Positions 24,599 through 34,057 of a DNA stretch of 34,931 nucleotides are shown here, piece after piece. How positions within the stretch are numbered: position 1 is the first letter of the stretch; the number at the start of each line of letters is the position of its first letter. The position numbers were made by a program, and so were the translations under genes. Under the pieces are notes generated by a model. The model did not search any database. It had not been told where the DNA came from and saw only the letters and a program-made list of their open reading frames with translations. The DNA is from an uncultured Rikenellaceae bacterium (GTDB taxonomy: Bacteria; Bacteroidota; Bacteroidia; Bacteroidales; Rikenellaceae), in assembly GCA_944326945.1 (NCBI GenBank), contig CALVFY010000027.1, positions 1-34,931 on the forward strand, read 5' to 3'.

Positions 24599-26791
24599 AT
24601 GAAAAGAATCCTTCTGCTTTTTGCCGCTGTGATGATGTTGTACTCTCCGACAGATGCTGCACGTAAAAAGGTGGGTGTCGTACTCAGCGGAGGTGGGGCG
24701 AAAGGTGTGGCACATATCGGTGTGCTGAAGGTGTTGGAAGAGGCCGGTATCCCGATCGACTATATCGTCGGAACCAGTATGGGAGCCATTGTGGGGGGAT
24801 TGTATGCCATAGGATATAGTGTGGATGAACTCGACAGCATGGTGCGTACTCAGAACTGGACAGCATTGTTGTCTGACAAGGTGGCTCGTTCGGATCGGCT
24901 CTTCCCCGAACGCGAGATGGCCGATAGGTATGTCGTGTCGGTACCTCTGTCGAAGGATCATAAGATTAAGGTTCCGGCAGGTTTTCTGGCTGGGCAGAAT
25001 GTCTATAATCTGTTGTCGGAATTGACAGTGGGGTATCATGACTCTATATCGTTCGATAAATTGCCCATTCCGTTTGCCTGTGTGACCTATGATATGGTGA
25101 AAGGAAGAGAAGTGGTGGTACGAGAAGGAAATTTGCCTTTGGCAATTCGGGCCAGTATGTCGATCCCGGGGGCGTTCGCTCCGGTGGAAGTCAACGGAAT
25201 GGTATTGGTCGACGGAGGGGTGATCAACAATTTTCCGGTAGATGTGGTCCGCCAGATGGGTGCCGAAGTGGTGATCGGAGTCGATTTGGCTTCGGGTATG
25301 AAAAAAGCGGGCGAACTTAAATCGGTCATGGATATTATTGACCAGTTTACTTCGATTATCGGTGAGACCGCTTACGAAAAAAACAAAAAGAATACCGATC
25401 TGTATATTCATCCAGATATTCATCCTTATACGGCTGCCAGTTTCAATACGGCTGCCATCGACACGTTGATCCGGAGGGGAAAAGAGCGTGCCCAGGATCA
25501 ATGGGAACAGATCGTGGCATTGAGAGACAAGATCGGTTTGAAGGAGAAGGATTGGTATGAGCATGAAACCGTGGATTATGCCCAACGATCCGACAGTATT
25601 CATATCGGGACGATTCGTATTGAAGGAGTTAGCCCTCAGGATGAGAAGATTATACGCCGGACACTCTCCCTGCAGGAAAACAGTCTGGTGAGTACGAGGC
25701 ATATTCAGGAAAATATCAATACGATACAAGGCTCCGGCGCTTTTTCTAACATCACGTATCAGTTGAGTGGAAAACCTCCCTATGATTTTACGCTTTTCTT
25801 GAGTGAGAAATCCCGCAATTCGCTCAACCTGGGTTTCCGGTTCGATACGGAGGAGATGGCAGCGATTCTGCTTAACACCACTCTCGGGCCTCGTACGCTG
25901 AAGGGGACCACTTTCGAATTGACTGGGCGATTGAGCAAGAATCCCTATATCAAGGTCGATTACAGTATCGGAAGCACGTTCATGGGCCAACTCGGACTCT
26001 CTTATATGTTCAAGTACAATAATCTGGATATTTATGAGAGAGGAAACAAACGGAATAACGTCACTTTCGGACAACATCAGGTCGATCTGGGTATTACCGG
26101 AATTCGGCTCCGGAACATGAAGTTTACGGCGGGATTGCGGTTCGATTATTTCGATTATCATAACTTCCTGTTTTCGACCGCAGGTACTCAGATGACCGTC
26201 AAACCGGAGGGACTGGTCAGTTATTATGTGTCGGGCCTGTTGGAGACGCTCAATAACTACTATTATCCGTCCAAAGGCCTTTCGTTGCGTATGAGGTGGG
26301 GACTCTTTACCGATAATTTTGCCACTTATAACGAGGGGACTCCCTTCAGTTCGGTGGATTTAGGGTTCCGCTGGGCACTTTCGCCCTCGAAACGGGTTAC
26401 CTTTATCCCGGCGGTGTATGGACGGGTATTGATCGGGCCTCAGGTCGCTTATTCCATGTGGAACTGTATCGGAGGTGATGTGGCAGGACGCTATCTCTCC
26501 CAACAACTACCCTTCGTCGGAGTGCAGCATTTCGAGATGATCGATAACTCGATCGTGGTCATGCGGCTCGATTTTCGGGTACGCCTTTGGAAGCGACATT
26601 ATGTCTCCCTGCTGGGTAACTATGGGAAACAGAGTCATAATTTCGGCGATATTGTCTCGGGCGAAGATCTGATCGGAGGAGGATTCGCCTATTCATTCGA
26701 CAGCCCGATCGGTCCGATCGGATTTATGGTCGACTATTCGAATCTCGACAAAAAAGCCGGATTTTATTTTAATATGGGGCGTTATTTCTGA
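24599..26791 (+). CDS. Patatin phospholipase-Omp85 fusion (PlpD-like)
   Basis: A 730-residue outer-membrane protein with a signal peptide (1-20). A patatin-like lipase domain (about 24-230) follows, with the oxyanion loop GGGAKG (31-36), nucleophile Ser60 in GTSMG and dyad Asp205 in VDGGVINNFP, all intact. A single POTRA domain (about 340-395, IHIGTIRIEGVSPQDEKII) precedes an Omp85/surface-antigen beta-barrel (about 400-730) ending in the terminal Phe expected of a barrel. The architecture is that of Pseudomonas PlpD, a type Vd secreted phospholipase A1, and of FplA in Fusobacterium. In Bacteroidota the lipase may stay in the periplasm and act on membrane lipids. The ATG at 24599 starts the signal peptide. 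It is convergent with the copper genes (18-bp gap). Confidence 0.92.
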   Translation: MKRILLLFAAVMMLYSPTDAARKKVGVVLSGGGAKGVAHIGVLKVLEEAGIPIDYIVGTSMGAIVGGLYAIGYSVDELDSMVRTQNWTALLSDKVARSDRLFPEREMADRYVVSVPLSKDHKIKVPAGFLAGQNVYNLLSELTVGYHDSISFDKLPIPFACVTYDMVKGREVVVREGNLPLAIRASMSIPGAFAPVEVNGMVLVDGGVINNFPVDVVRQMGAEVVIGVDLASGMKKAGELKSVMDIIDQFTSIIGETAYEKNKKNTDLYIHPDIHPYTAASFNTAAIDTLIRRGKERAQDQWEQIVALRDKIGLKEKDWYEHETVDYAQRSDSIHIGTIRIEGVSPQDEKIIRRTLSLQENSLVSTRHIQENINTIQGSGAFSNITYQLSGKPPYDFTLFLSEKSRNSLNLGFRFDTEEMAAILLNTTLGPRTLKGTTFELTGRLSKNPYIKVDYSIGSTFMGQLGLSYMFKYNNLDIYERGNKRNNVTFGQHQVDLGITGIRLRNMKFTAGLRFDYFDYHNFLFSTAGTQMTVKPEGLVSYYVSGLLETLNNYYYPSKGLSLRMRWGLFTDNFATYNEGTPFSSVDLGFRWALSPSKRVTFIPAVYGRVLIGPQVAYSMWNCIGGDVAGRYLSQQLPFVGVQHFEMIDNSIVVMRLDFRVRLWKRHYVSLLGNYGKQSHNFGDIVSGEDLIGGGFAYSFDSPIGPIGFMVDYSNLDKKAGFYFNMGRYF

Positions 26792-26809
26792 TCGGGTTCG
26801 TCTCGGATT

Positions 26810-27019
26810 CTATTCGACAGGGGTCGCTTTGAAACCGGCAGCTGTTACTGCCTGGACAATGGTTTCCGTTGGCAGATCTGCTGATACGGTGAGTGTTTTG
26901 TCGGCCGAGGCGAGGTCTATCGACCATTGATCGGCCTGCATGATTTGGTTCAGCTGCTCGCCGATCCGGGCGACACAACCGTTGCATTTGGCGTTGGTTT
27001 TGAATTTTTTCGGATTCAT
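26810..27019 (-). CDS. HMA-domain metal-binding protein (CopZ-like)
   Basis: A 69-residue single heavy-metal-associated domain with the ferredoxin-like beta-alpha-beta pattern. The metal site is Cys12 and Cys15 in NAKCNGCVARI, lacking the usual GMxCxxC methionine. It follows copA by 14 nt in the same direction, so it probably delivers or buffers Cu(I) for CopA. The ATG at 27019 fits the domain; longer versions run back into the copA end. Too short for the metal to be assigned with certainty. Confidence 0.85.
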   Translation of the reverse strand: MNPKKFKTNAKCNGCVARIGEQLNQIMQADQWSIDLASADKTLTVSADLPTETIVQAVTAAGFKATPVE

Positions 27020-27033
27020 GGTGATCGAGTCGT

Positions 27034-29256
27034 TTAGAATTTGCTCCATTTGAGGCGCAGGCTGTTCATGACCACGGAGACGGAACTGAAGGCCATGGCG
27101 GCACTGGCCAGCATCGGATTGAGGGATATGCCCCACAACGGGAAAAGTACACCCGCAGCCACGGGAATCCCTATGATATTATAGATAAAGGCCCAGAAGA
27201 GATTCTGGCGAATTAGTCTTACGGTATTTTTCGAAAGCGTGTAGGCTTTGGGCAGCAGCATCAGATCGGAATTCATCAGTGTAACCATGGCGACTTCCAT
27301 GGCTATGTCGGTACCTTTTCCCATCGCTACGCTTACATCGGCTCGGGCCAGCGCCTGCGAATCATTGATGCCGTCGCCCACCATGGCCACTACTTTGCCT
27401 TCCTGTTGCAAACGACGGATGTATTCCTCCTTGTCCGAGGGGAGCACTTCCGCCTGATAGTGGTCGATACCCACTTCGCCGACAATCCAGGCTGCGGCAT
27501 ATTTGTTGTCGCCCGTGAGCATATGTACTTCGATATGAAGTTTGCGCAAGGCTGCAATGGCTTCGAAAGAGGTGGGTTTTACCTGATCGCTCACGGCACC
27601 CAGGGCGATCAGTTTGTCATCTGTCCCGAAAAAGAATGTACTGGCTCCCTGCATCTGGAATCGTTCGATATGGGTTTCGGTTTCGGGAGTGGTTTTTACC
27701 TGGTATGTTTCCAGCATGCGATGGTTCCCGATCCAGTAACGTGTCGTTTCGTGTCCGAATACGATACCTTCGCCGGTGACGCTCTCGAATGAATGGATAC
27801 CGATGTTTTGGGCTCCGTTTTCGAGCAGATATTCGGCTATGGCACTTCCCAACGGATGTTCAGATTTGAGTTCGGCCGTGTAGATCAGATCACGGTAATG
27901 GGCGATGAGCTCCTGATTCTCTTCCATCCAGATCCAGCGGGTCACGGAAGGGTGCCCTTCGGTCAATGTTCCCGTTTTGTCGAGGACAACAGTGTTTACG
28001 TTACATAATTGTTCGAGTGCGGCGGCATCCTTGATCAGTATCTGATGTTCGGCACCTTTGCCGATTCCCACCATCAGCGCGGTGGGAGTGGCCAGTCCCA
28101 AGGCACAGGGGCAGGCGATGACCAGTACCGATACCGCCGACAACACGGCATAGGAGATGTCTTCCCAGCCGCCGATAGCGATCCAGAGAATCAGCGTAAG
28201 CAGGGACAGACCCAGTACGGAGGGAACGAATACCGAGGCAATACGATCGGCGATGCGTTGTACGGGAGCTTTACTTCCCTGGGCCTGCTGTACAAGAGTG
28301 ATGATCCGGGCCAGAACCGTGTCGGCTCCTACTTTGACCGCTTCCATGACGAACGAGCCCCGTTGGTTGATGGTCCCTGCCAGTACGGTAGCACCCGGTT
28401 TTTTGCTTACGGGCATCGGTTCACCGCTGATCATGCTTTCGTCTACGAATGAATAGCCTTCCTGCAGGATGCCGTCTACAGGAATTTTTTCGCCCGGACG
28501 CACACTTATCTTGTCTCCCGGACGAAGGGCTCCGATCGGTAATTCTGTCTCTTTTCCCTCCCGGATCACCCGTGCCGTAGGTGGTTGCAGGCCCATCAGT
28601 TTACGGATAGCCGAAGAGGTGTTCCCTTTGGCCCGTTCCTCGAGCAGCTTTCCCAGCAGAACGAATGCAATGATGACACAGGCTGCCTCGTAATAGACAT
28701 GAGGTTCGAGACCGCGGTGGTGCCAGAATTGAGGAAACAGAGTATTGAACAGGCTGAACAGGAAGGCTATGGCGGTACTTAGGGCCACCAAGGTATCCAT
28801 ATTGGCATGTCCGTGCAGGGCTTGTCGCCAGCCATTCAGGTAGAAAGTGCGCCCGAACAGGAATATGACCGGCAGCGAGAGAACGAGCATGATCCATTTC
28901 CCTCCGGGAAGGTCCGGGAAAAACATGGCCAGAATCAGAACGGGCAGCGAGAACAGCCAGGCTCCCAGGGTGGAACGCTTCAGAGCCAGATAGTGTCTCT
29001 TTTGAGCCTCTTCCTGCCGGCGGACGGGATCGTCCGTTTCGATAATCAGATCGTATCCGATTTCCTGTACGGCTTGACGTATTTTGTCGGGCGAGATTCG
29101 GTCCGGATCGAAGCACACTTGGAGGGTAGCGGAGGCGAAATTGACCGAAGCCGAATGGATGCCAGGCAGGGTGCGGACCAGAGTTTCCACGTTCATGGCG
29201 CAGACGGCGCAGCTCATTTCCAGTACCGGGTAAATCTTTGTAACTTGTTGTGCCAT
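27034..29256 (-). CDS. copA: Copper-exporting P1B-type ATPase
   Basis: A 740-residue Cu(I)-translocating P-type ATPase of the inner membrane. One N-terminal HMA domain carries Cys16 and Cys19 (MSCAVC). Actuator motif SGEP is at 277-280, the transmembrane ion site CPC at 382-384, phosphorylated Asp426 in DKTGT, nucleotide-binding SEHPLG at 465-470 and hinge GDGIND at 627-632. The last two helices have the Cu(I) signature residues YN (near 692) and MAFSS (721-725), which separates it from zinc or cobalt types. The ATG at 29256 gives the family N-terminus. Upstream on the - strand I see only a weak -7 (TACCTTTA, 29312-29305) and a 5-bp hairpin (29275-29290) in the leader. It is followed by the free HMA protein. 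Confidence 0.95.
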   Translation of the reverse strand: MAQQVTKIYPVLEMSCAVCAMNVETLVRTLPGIHSASVNFASATLQVCFDPDRISPDKIRQAVQEIGYDLIIETDDPVRRQEEAQKRHYLALKRSTLGAWLFSLPVLILAMFFPDLPGGKWIMLVLSLPVIFLFGRTFYLNGWRQALHGHANMDTLVALSTAIAFLFSLFNTLFPQFWHHRGLEPHVYYEAACVIIAFVLLGKLLEERAKGNTSSAIRKLMGLQPPTARVIREGKETELPIGALRPGDKISVRPGEKIPVDGILQEGYSFVDESMISGEPMPVSKKPGATVLAGTINQRGSFVMEAVKVGADTVLARIITLVQQAQGSKAPVQRIADRIASVFVPSVLGLSLLTLILWIAIGGWEDISYAVLSAVSVLVIACPCALGLATPTALMVGIGKGAEHQILIKDAAALEQLCNVNTVVLDKTGTLTEGHPSVTRWIWMEENQELIAHYRDLIYTAELKSEHPLGSAIAEYLLENGAQNIGIHSFESVTGEGIVFGHETTRYWIGNHRMLETYQVKTTPETETHIERFQMQGASTFFFGTDDKLIALGAVSDQVKPTSFEAIAALRKLHIEVHMLTGDNKYAAAWIVGEVGIDHYQAEVLPSDKEEYIRRLQQEGKVVAMVGDGINDSQALARADVSVAMGKGTDIAMEVAMVTLMNSDLMLLPKAYTLSKNTVRLIRQNLFWAFIYNIIGIPVAAGVLFPLWGISLNPMLASAAMAFSSVSVVMNSLRLKWSKF

Positions 29257-29335
29257 AGTAGTCAACTCTCTTTTGCCGGTTGATTCCGGCGGCATAATCG
29301 GTACTAAAGGTAGGTAATTTTGAGTGAAAATAAAA

Positions 29336-29369
29336 GACAAAAAGCGACATTCCGTACAGAATGTCGCTT
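29336..29369 (-). terminator. Intrinsic terminator of the aldose epimerase gene
   Basis: On the - strand AAGCGACATTC and GAATGTCGCTT (29369-29359 with 29352-29342) form an 11-bp stem with a 6-nt loop, followed by TTTTTGTC. It lies 36 nt after the epimerase stop and separates that gene from copA. Confidence 0.85.
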
Positions 29370-29404
29370 CCGATGAATTCAGTAAAAGTTTCGGGATAGT
29401 CCGA

Positions 29405-30544
29405 TTATTCCTTGACGGAGAATTTATAGATACACCGGCTGGTGAACTTTTCGCCCGGTTTGAGAACCGACGAGGGCCATTGGGGTTTGTTGGCGCTGTC
29501 GGGGAATTTTTGCGATTCGAGACACACGGCACAATACCGGTTGTAGACGATGCCTTTTTTACCGGTTACGGTTCCGTTGAGGGAGCCTCCGGCATAGAAT
29601 TGCAGAGCCGGTTCAGTGGTGTAGACCTCCATTATAATACCGCTGTGCGGAGAATACATGACGGCTTGTCGATGGTTTATGTCGCCTGGAGTATTCAGCG
29701 CCCAGGTCTGGTCGTAACCGCCGCCGTAACGCAACTGATCGAAATCATCTCCTATACGGACTCCGATAGCTGTCGGTGTACGGAAGTCCATCGGCGTATT
29801 TTCCACCGGAAGCAGTTCGCCTGTGGTCAGACAGGTGCTGTCGATGGGTGCGAACCGGTCGGCATCGATCCATACCACATATTCCGTGTTGAGACGGTTC
29901 GGATCGCCGTCCAGATTGAAGAAGGAGTGGTTGGTCATATTGACGATGGTTGTTTTGTCGGTAGTCCCCTCGTAGAGAATGTCCACGGCATTGTCATCGG
30001 TGAGCGTGTAGGTGACCGTAACGTCGAAATTGCCCGGGTAGCCGCATTCACCATCCACTGCCCGGTAGCTGAAAGCCACTTGTGATGGGCTTTTTTGTTC
30101 GGCATTGAAAATGCGGGTATGGAAACCGTCCGGACCGGAGTGCATACTGTGGCCGTTGTTGTTGATCGGAAAATTATATTCTACCCCGTCGATGGTGGCT
30201 TTGCCGTGGGCGATGCGGCCGGCATAGCGACCGATGGCGGAACCCATATTATTGCGGGCAGCCAGGTAGGCGCCGATCGAATCGAATCCGAGAACTACGT
30301 CCTTCATTTCGCCCTGTCGATCGGGAACCCATATCGAGACGATTCGGGCACCGTAGTTGCTCAGGCATACTTCCATGCCGTTTGCATTTTTGAGGATGTA
30401 AAGGTCGGTGGGTTTACCGTCTACTACGGTTTGGAATTTGGCTCGTTCGAGACCTGATGCGGAGATCTCCGCCTGTTTGTTTCCCGAACAGGAGATCGAA
30501 AGGGCCGCACAGAAAACGAGGGCCGTCGATAGGATGTGTTTCAT
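29405..30544 (-). CDS. galM: Aldose 1-epimerase, lipoprotein
   Basis: A 379-residue mutarotase interconverting the alpha and beta anomers of hexoses. The ATG at 30544 gives a lipoprotein signal, [19 protein letters not shown], with Cys19 as the acylation site, so the enzyme is membrane anchored and extracytoplasmic. Active-site residues match Lactococcus GalM: His132 ([10 protein letters not shown]), catalytic His206 ([10 protein letters not shown]), Asp278 (GGGYDQTW) and catalytic base Glu343 (CLESQKFP). A TTG/TACATTTG promoter lies directly upstream. Exported mutarotases are common in Bacteroidota and supply the anomer preferred by sugar importers. It is not next to other sugar genes here. 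Confidence 0.93.
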   Translation of the reverse strand: MKHILSTALVFCAALSISCSGNKQAEISASGLERAKFQTVVDGKPTDLYILKNANGMEVCLSNYGARIVSIWVPDRQGEMKDVVLGFDSIGAYLAARNNMGSAIGRYAGRIAHGKATIDGVEYNFPINNNGHSMHSGPDGFHTRIFNAEQKSPSQVAFSYRAVDGECGYPGNFDVTVTYTLTDDNAVDILYEGTTDKTTIVNMTNHSFFNLDGDPNRLNTEYVVWIDADRFAPIDSTCLTTGELLPVENTPMDFRTPTAIGVRIGDDFDQLRYGGGYDQTWALNTPGDINHRQAVMYSPHSGIIMEVYTTEPALQFYAGGSLNGTVTGKKGIVYNRYCAVCLESQKFPDSANKPQWPSSVLKPGEKFTSRCIYKFSVKE

Positions 30545-30571
30545 CTGTTGCAATGTTTAGGGTTGATTTAT

Positions 30572-30601
30572 CAAATGTACGCATATTTCGTGTAAAAACA
30601 A
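30572..30601 (-). promoter_or_regulatory. Promoter of galM
   Basis: On the - strand TTG (30601-30599), a 19-nt spacer and TACATTTG (30579-30572), exact. It stands back to back with the MATE promoter, separated by 7 bp. Confidence 0.75.
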
Positions 30602-30608
30602 TATTCGA

Positions 30609-30638
30609 TTGCTTTTCGGTGAAAAAATAGTACCTTTG
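30609..30638 (+). promoter_or_regulatory. Promoter of the MATE transporter gene
   Basis: TTG (30609-30611), a 19-nt spacer and TACCTTTG (30631-30638), exact and followed by CAG. The predicted start is about 35 nt before the ATG at 30678, so in-frame starts at 30609 are excluded. Confidence 0.8.
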
Positions 30639-30677
30639 CAGTCCTTTTTCGAAAACATTCTTATACGACGGATAGAT

Positions 30678-32003
30678 ATGAAATTCAGTTACCGGCAAAT
30701 ATGGCAGATTACCTATCCCATTTTGTTCAGTTTGCTCATGGAGAACATGATCAATCTGACCGATACCATATTTTTGGGACATGTGGGAGAGGTAGAACTC
30801 GGGGCATCGGCTCTGGCCGGAGTCTACTATCTGGCTATTTTCATGCTGGCTTTCGGATTCAGCGTGGGGGTACAGATTCTGATCGGACGACGCAACGGGG
30901 AGAAACGTTATGAGGAGATCGGATCTATTTTCAGACAGGGGACTGTTTTTCTCCTGGCATTGGCTGCGGTACTCTTTTTCGTTTCGCAGTGGGCGACCCC
31001 CGTGGTGCTTCGACTCTTCATTCAGTCGGATGCCGTCTATGCGGCCACGGAACAGTATATGGAATGGCGTGTTTATGGCTTCTTCTTTTCGTTCGTGGCG
31101 GTCATGTACCGGGCTTTTTTCGTGGGAATTACCCGTACAAGGGTGCTGACGATCAATTCGATCGTGATGGTGCTCTCGAATGTAGTGCTCAACTATATGC
31201 TGATTTTCGGAAAGTGTGGTTTCCCTGAGCTCGGGATTGCCGGAGCGGCAATCGCCTCGTCGGTGGCCGAAGCGGTTTCGGTGATCTTCTTCATGATTTA
31301 CGTTCATGTGAAGGTGGATCGTGTCAAATACGGTTTTTCGTTGCGCGGCAAGTTCGATTTCGGGTTATTAAGGCATATTTTGGGAATCTCCGTCTGGACG
31401 ATGATTCAGTCGTTCATTTCGATCAGTACGTGGTTTCTCTTCTTTTTGGCGGTGGAACATCTGGGCGAACGGCCACTGGCTATTACCAACATGGTGAGGA
31501 GTATCTCTTCACTGATGTTCATTGTGGTCAATGCATTCGGTTCGACGACCAGTTCTCTGGTGAGCAATCTGATGGGGGCGGGACAGGCTCGGTATGTGCT
31601 CGGCACGTGCGGACGTACCGTTCGCATGTGTTATGCGGTCGTGGTGCCCATCATGTTATTGATGATGATTTTTCCACAGACGATCCTGCGTCTCTATACG
31701 GATAATGTCTCTTTGATCGAGGCGTCTGTCCCGGCGCTTTGGGTGATGGTGTCCTCTTATTTGGTAAATATTCCCTGTTTTATTATCTTCAATACGGTGT
31801 CGGGAACCGGAAATACCCGTTCGGCATTGGCTATGGAGTTGGGGGCCCTGGTGGTCTATGCCCTGTATGTGGTGTGGATTATTTTGAAACTCAGGGTCGA
31901 TGTGGCTCTCTGTTGGACTGCCGAACATGTCTATGCCATTGTTATGATGACTCTTTGTTGGTTCTATCTGAAGAGAGGGCACTGGCGTAGCAAGCGTATC
32001 TGA
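30678..32003 (+). CDS. MATE family efflux transporter
   Basis: A 441-residue inner-membrane protein of the multidrug and toxic compound extrusion family. It shows the typical N-terminal half (WQITYPILFSLLMENMINLTDTIFLG, about residues 8-33, with the helix 1 proline and the NLTDT motif) and the pseudo-repeat in the C-terminal half near SSLVSNLMGAGQ (about 293-304). Twelve hydrophobic segments are visible. Such pumps exchange organic cations for H+ or Na+; the substrate is unknown. It is divergent from galM and convergent with mutY, leaving only 7 bp to the mutY stop. Confidence 0.9.
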   Translation: MKFSYRQIWQITYPILFSLLMENMINLTDTIFLGHVGEVELGASALAGVYYLAIFMLAFGFSVGVQILIGRRNGEKRYEEIGSIFRQGTVFLLALAAVLFFVSQWATPVVLRLFIQSDAVYAATEQYMEWRVYGFFFSFVAVMYRAFFVGITRTRVLTINSIVMVLSNVVLNYMLIFGKCGFPELGIAGAAIASSVAEAVSVIFFMIYVHVKVDRVKYGFSLRGKFDFGLLRHILGISVWTMIQSFISISTWFLFFLAVEHLGERPLAITNMVRSISSLMFIVVNAFGSTTSSLVSNLMGAGQARYVLGTCGRTVRMCYAVVVPIMLLMMIFPQTILRLYTDNVSLIEASVPALWVMVSSYLVNIPCFIIFNTVSGTGNTRSALAMELGALVVYALYVVWIILKLRVDVALCWTAEHVYAIVMMTLCWFYLKRGHWRSKRI

Positions 32004-32010
32004 GAGAGGA

Positions 32011-33111
32011 TTATTGCCCGCGATCTTTTCTGAGGGTTTCGAAATAGAGGTCGATCAACCGTGGAACGGCTCTTTCTCCGGGATCTCCTTCTCCGGTAAG
32101 GACAAACCGACTCAGTGAATCGGGAAGTGTGTCTGAGGAGAGGTTTAGTCTCCAAACACGTGCATGGATCGTACGATGCGACAATCGGTGTGGACGCATC
32201 TGTTTCATGCCACACAATTGGGGTTGCTCCTGACGGGGAAACCACTCTTTGAATCGTGTGGTTCGTGTTATCTCCTCCCATTGGACTTCGGAGTCGGTTT
32301 CGATCAGGGGAAATTCATAGAGTCCCTGCCAGATGTCGCCCTTCTCACGTCGGGAGAGCAGGGTGTGTCCGTGCCATACGATATGCAGGTAATTGAAGTA
32401 GCGCGGGATGGGAGGCGTTTTTGTGCGTTTGACAGGACGTTCTCCGACATTGCCGGCAATGTGTGACAGGCAGCGGTCCGACAGGGGACAGGTCAGACAG
32501 TCGGGAGTGGAGGGAACACAATGCAGGGCACCGAACTCCATGAGAGCCTGATTGTGTAGTCCAGGACGGTGTGGGTCGAGCATTGAGGCCGCCAGTTCTG
32601 CGAAGGCTTGTTTGCCTCGGTTGGTGTCGATGGGAAGGGCCAGATCGAACACTCGGGAGAGTACCCGATAGACATTCCCGTCGATGGTGGCATAGGGAAG
32701 GTCGAGCGCGATGGAACAGATGGCCGCCGCCGTATAGTCACCCACGCCTTTCAGAGTGCGAACCGCCTTGTAGGTGCGGGGAAAGGCTCCTCCGTGATCC
32801 TGAACGATCTGTTGGGCAGCGGTGTGCAGATTCCGTGCCCGGGAATAGTAGCCGAGTCCCTGCCAGAGCTTGAGCACTTCGTCTTCGGGGGCGGTGGCCA
32901 GTGAGACAGGGTCTGGAAATCGTTCGATGAATCGTCGGTAGTAATCGATGCCCTGAGCCACGCGGGTCTGTTGGAGGATCACCTCCGAAATCCAAATACA
33001 ATACGGATCGCGGGTCTCTCTCCAGGGGAGCTCTCTTCGGTGGAGCTGATACCATTGGATTAGGGTGGTGCCGATCTCTCGCAGGGAGGCGATATCTGAC
33101 AGTGGGATCAT
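32011..33111 (-). CDS. mutY: A/G-specific adenine DNA glycosylase
   Basis: A 366-residue base-excision repair enzyme removing adenine mispaired with 8-oxoguanine. The catalytic residues Glu43 (ISEVILQQTR) and Asp144 (ATIDGNVYRVLSR) have the same numbers as in Geobacillus MutY, and the helix-hairpin-helix is LKGVGDYTAAAI (120-131). The 4Fe-4S ligands are Cys198, Cys205, Cys208 and Cys214 with the C-X6-C-X2-C-X5-C spacing. The C-terminal 130 residues correspond to the NUDIX-like 8-oxoG recognition domain. The start is 8 nt after the stop of the SMR gene, so the two share a transcript. Confidence 0.95.
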   Translation of the reverse strand: MIPLSDIASLREIGTTLIQWYQLHRRELPWRETRDPYCIWISEVILQQTRVAQGIDYYRRFIERFPDPVSLATAPEDEVLKLWQGLGYYSRARNLHTAAQQIVQDHGGAFPRTYKAVRTLKGVGDYTAAAICSIALDLPYATIDGNVYRVLSRVFDLALPIDTNRGKQAFAELAASMLDPHRPGLHNQALMEFGALHCVPSTPDCLTCPLSDRCLSHIAGNVGERPVKRTKTPPIPRYFNYLHIVWHGHTLLSRREKGDIWQGLYEFPLIETDSEVQWEEITRTTRFKEWFPRQEQPQLCGMKQMRPHRLSHRTIHARVWRLNLSSDTLPDSLSRFVLTGEGDPGERAVPRLIDLYFETLRKDRGQ

Positions 33112-33119
33112 GGACCGAA

Positions 33120-33437
33120 TCAGGCTAATTTCAGGCCGATAATGCCTGCAATGATGAGAAAAGCCGAGAAGAGTCGCCAGAACCCGGCCGGATCATTGAA
33201 TGCCAATATGCCGATAAGCAGGGTTCCTACGGCACCTATTCCGGTCCACACGGCATAAGCCGTACCGATGGGAATGGTGCGTTGGGCCATGTATAGAAAA
33301 AGTCCGCTCAAGGCCATCGAGATGACAGATAGAATGATGAATATCAATCGTCCTTGCGGAAACGTGTCGGCCAGCTTGAAACCCAAGGGCCATCCGATCT
33401 CGAATACTCCGCCTAAAATGAGATAAATCCACGCCAT
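33120..33437 (-). CDS. Small multidrug resistance (SMR) family exporter, Gdx/SugE-like
   Basis: A 105-residue protein with four transmembrane helices, the normal SMR length. The essential membrane glutamate is Glu13 (GGVFEIGWPLG), and TIPIGTAYAVWTGIGAVGT (about 55-73) is the family signature. The numbering and the GTAYAVWTGIGAVG stretch are closer to the guanidinium exporter Gdx/SugE subtype than to EmrE, though a proline after Trp16 is unusual. It would work as an antiparallel or paired dimer exchanging a cation for protons. The ATG at 33437 is chosen because the longer frame adds a hydrophilic tail not found in the family. A -7 element lies upstream; I see no guanidine riboswitch. Confidence 0.9.
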   Translation of the reverse strand: MAWIYLILGGVFEIGWPLGFKLADTFPQGRLIFIILSVISMALSGLFLYMAQRTIPIGTAYAVWTGIGAVGTLLIGILAFNDPAGFWRLFSAFLIIAGIIGLKLA

Positions 33438-33464
33438 GTTTTTGTCGAAAATGGGTAATCCCCG

Positions 33465-33472
33465 CAAAGATA
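33465..33472 (-). promoter_or_regulatory. -7 element of the SMR-mutY transcript
   Basis: On the - strand TATCTTTG is an exact TAnnTTTG, about 28 nt before the ATG at 33437. The -33 position has no TTG. Confidence 0.5.
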
Positions 33473-33635
33473 AGCAAAACATCAGGAATCGACGATGGTA
33501 TGTTAGGTTGAAATCTTTTTTAATTTTGGGTTCGAGGGGAATTTATGTGCAGATATTTTGTTAACTTCGTATGACAAAGAGCGGGGATGCCGAAAACCGT
33601 ATTTTTAGAGTAGGTGTAAAAATAATCTTGGTCTT

Positions 33636-33983
33636 ATGAAATACTTTATCGACGCGGTGAAGAACAATTATGTGAATTTTTCGGGCCGTTTAGGGGTCAA
33701 GGGGTATTGGATGTTCGTCCTGTTTTATGTGATTTTTGCTATTGTGGCACAGATTATCTCTCTGATTCCCCATTTGGGATTTGTCTATGGCTTGTATAGC
33801 CTGGCACTGCTTTTACCGTCTCTGGCCGCTTGCGTACGTCGTTTGCAGGATACGGGAAAGTCTTGGCCGTGGATCTTTATCGGTTTGATCCCTCTGATCG
33901 GTTGGATCTGGATGATCGTTCTGCTTTGCAAATCCAGTCAGGAAGGTGACAACCAATACGGACCGATGCCGGTTGATAAATGA
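33636..33983 (+). CDS. DUF805 family membrane protein
   Basis: A 115-residue protein of the DUF805 family (PF05656), function unknown. It shows the family hallmarks: FSGRLGVKGYWMF at the N-terminus (about 15-27), the RRLQDTGKSWPW turn (about 68-79) and the C-terminal GDNQYGPMP. Three or four hydrophobic segments indicate an inner-membrane protein. It is alone between the SMR-mutY unit and the phosphatase. Upstream, TAACTTCG (33561-33568) resembles a -7 with one mismatch, but I do not call a promoter. A palindromic terminator follows. Confidence 0.88.
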   Translation: MKYFIDAVKNNYVNFSGRLGVKGYWMFVLFYVIFAIVAQIISLIPHLGFVYGLYSLALLLPSLAACVRRLQDTGKSWPWIFIGLIPLIGWIWMIVLLCKSSQEGDNQYGPMPVDK

Positions 33984-34002
33984 TCGTATAGCTGACATGT
34001 AT

Positions 34003-34037
34003 AAAACAGGTTCGTGCATATGCACGAACCTGTTTTT
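34003..34037. terminator. Bidirectional terminator between DUF805 gene and phosphatase
   Basis: A perfect 34-nt palindrome (34003-34036; half AAAACAGGTTCGTGCAT), with A and T runs at its ends, lies between two convergent genes. It fits intrinsic termination in both directions. Confidence 0.88.
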
Positions 34038-34057
34038 GTTTTATCCTGTTCGGAGAA

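Noticed and set aside
29275..29290. GCCGG/CCGGC hairpin in the copA leader as a copper-responsive element
   Set aside because: Only 5 bp with a plain 6-nt loop; such pairs are expected by chance in this GC range.
33438..33635. Guanidine riboswitch in front of the SMR gene
   Set aside because: I looked for a long structured leader, but the -7 element lies only about 28 nt before the start codon, leaving no room for one.
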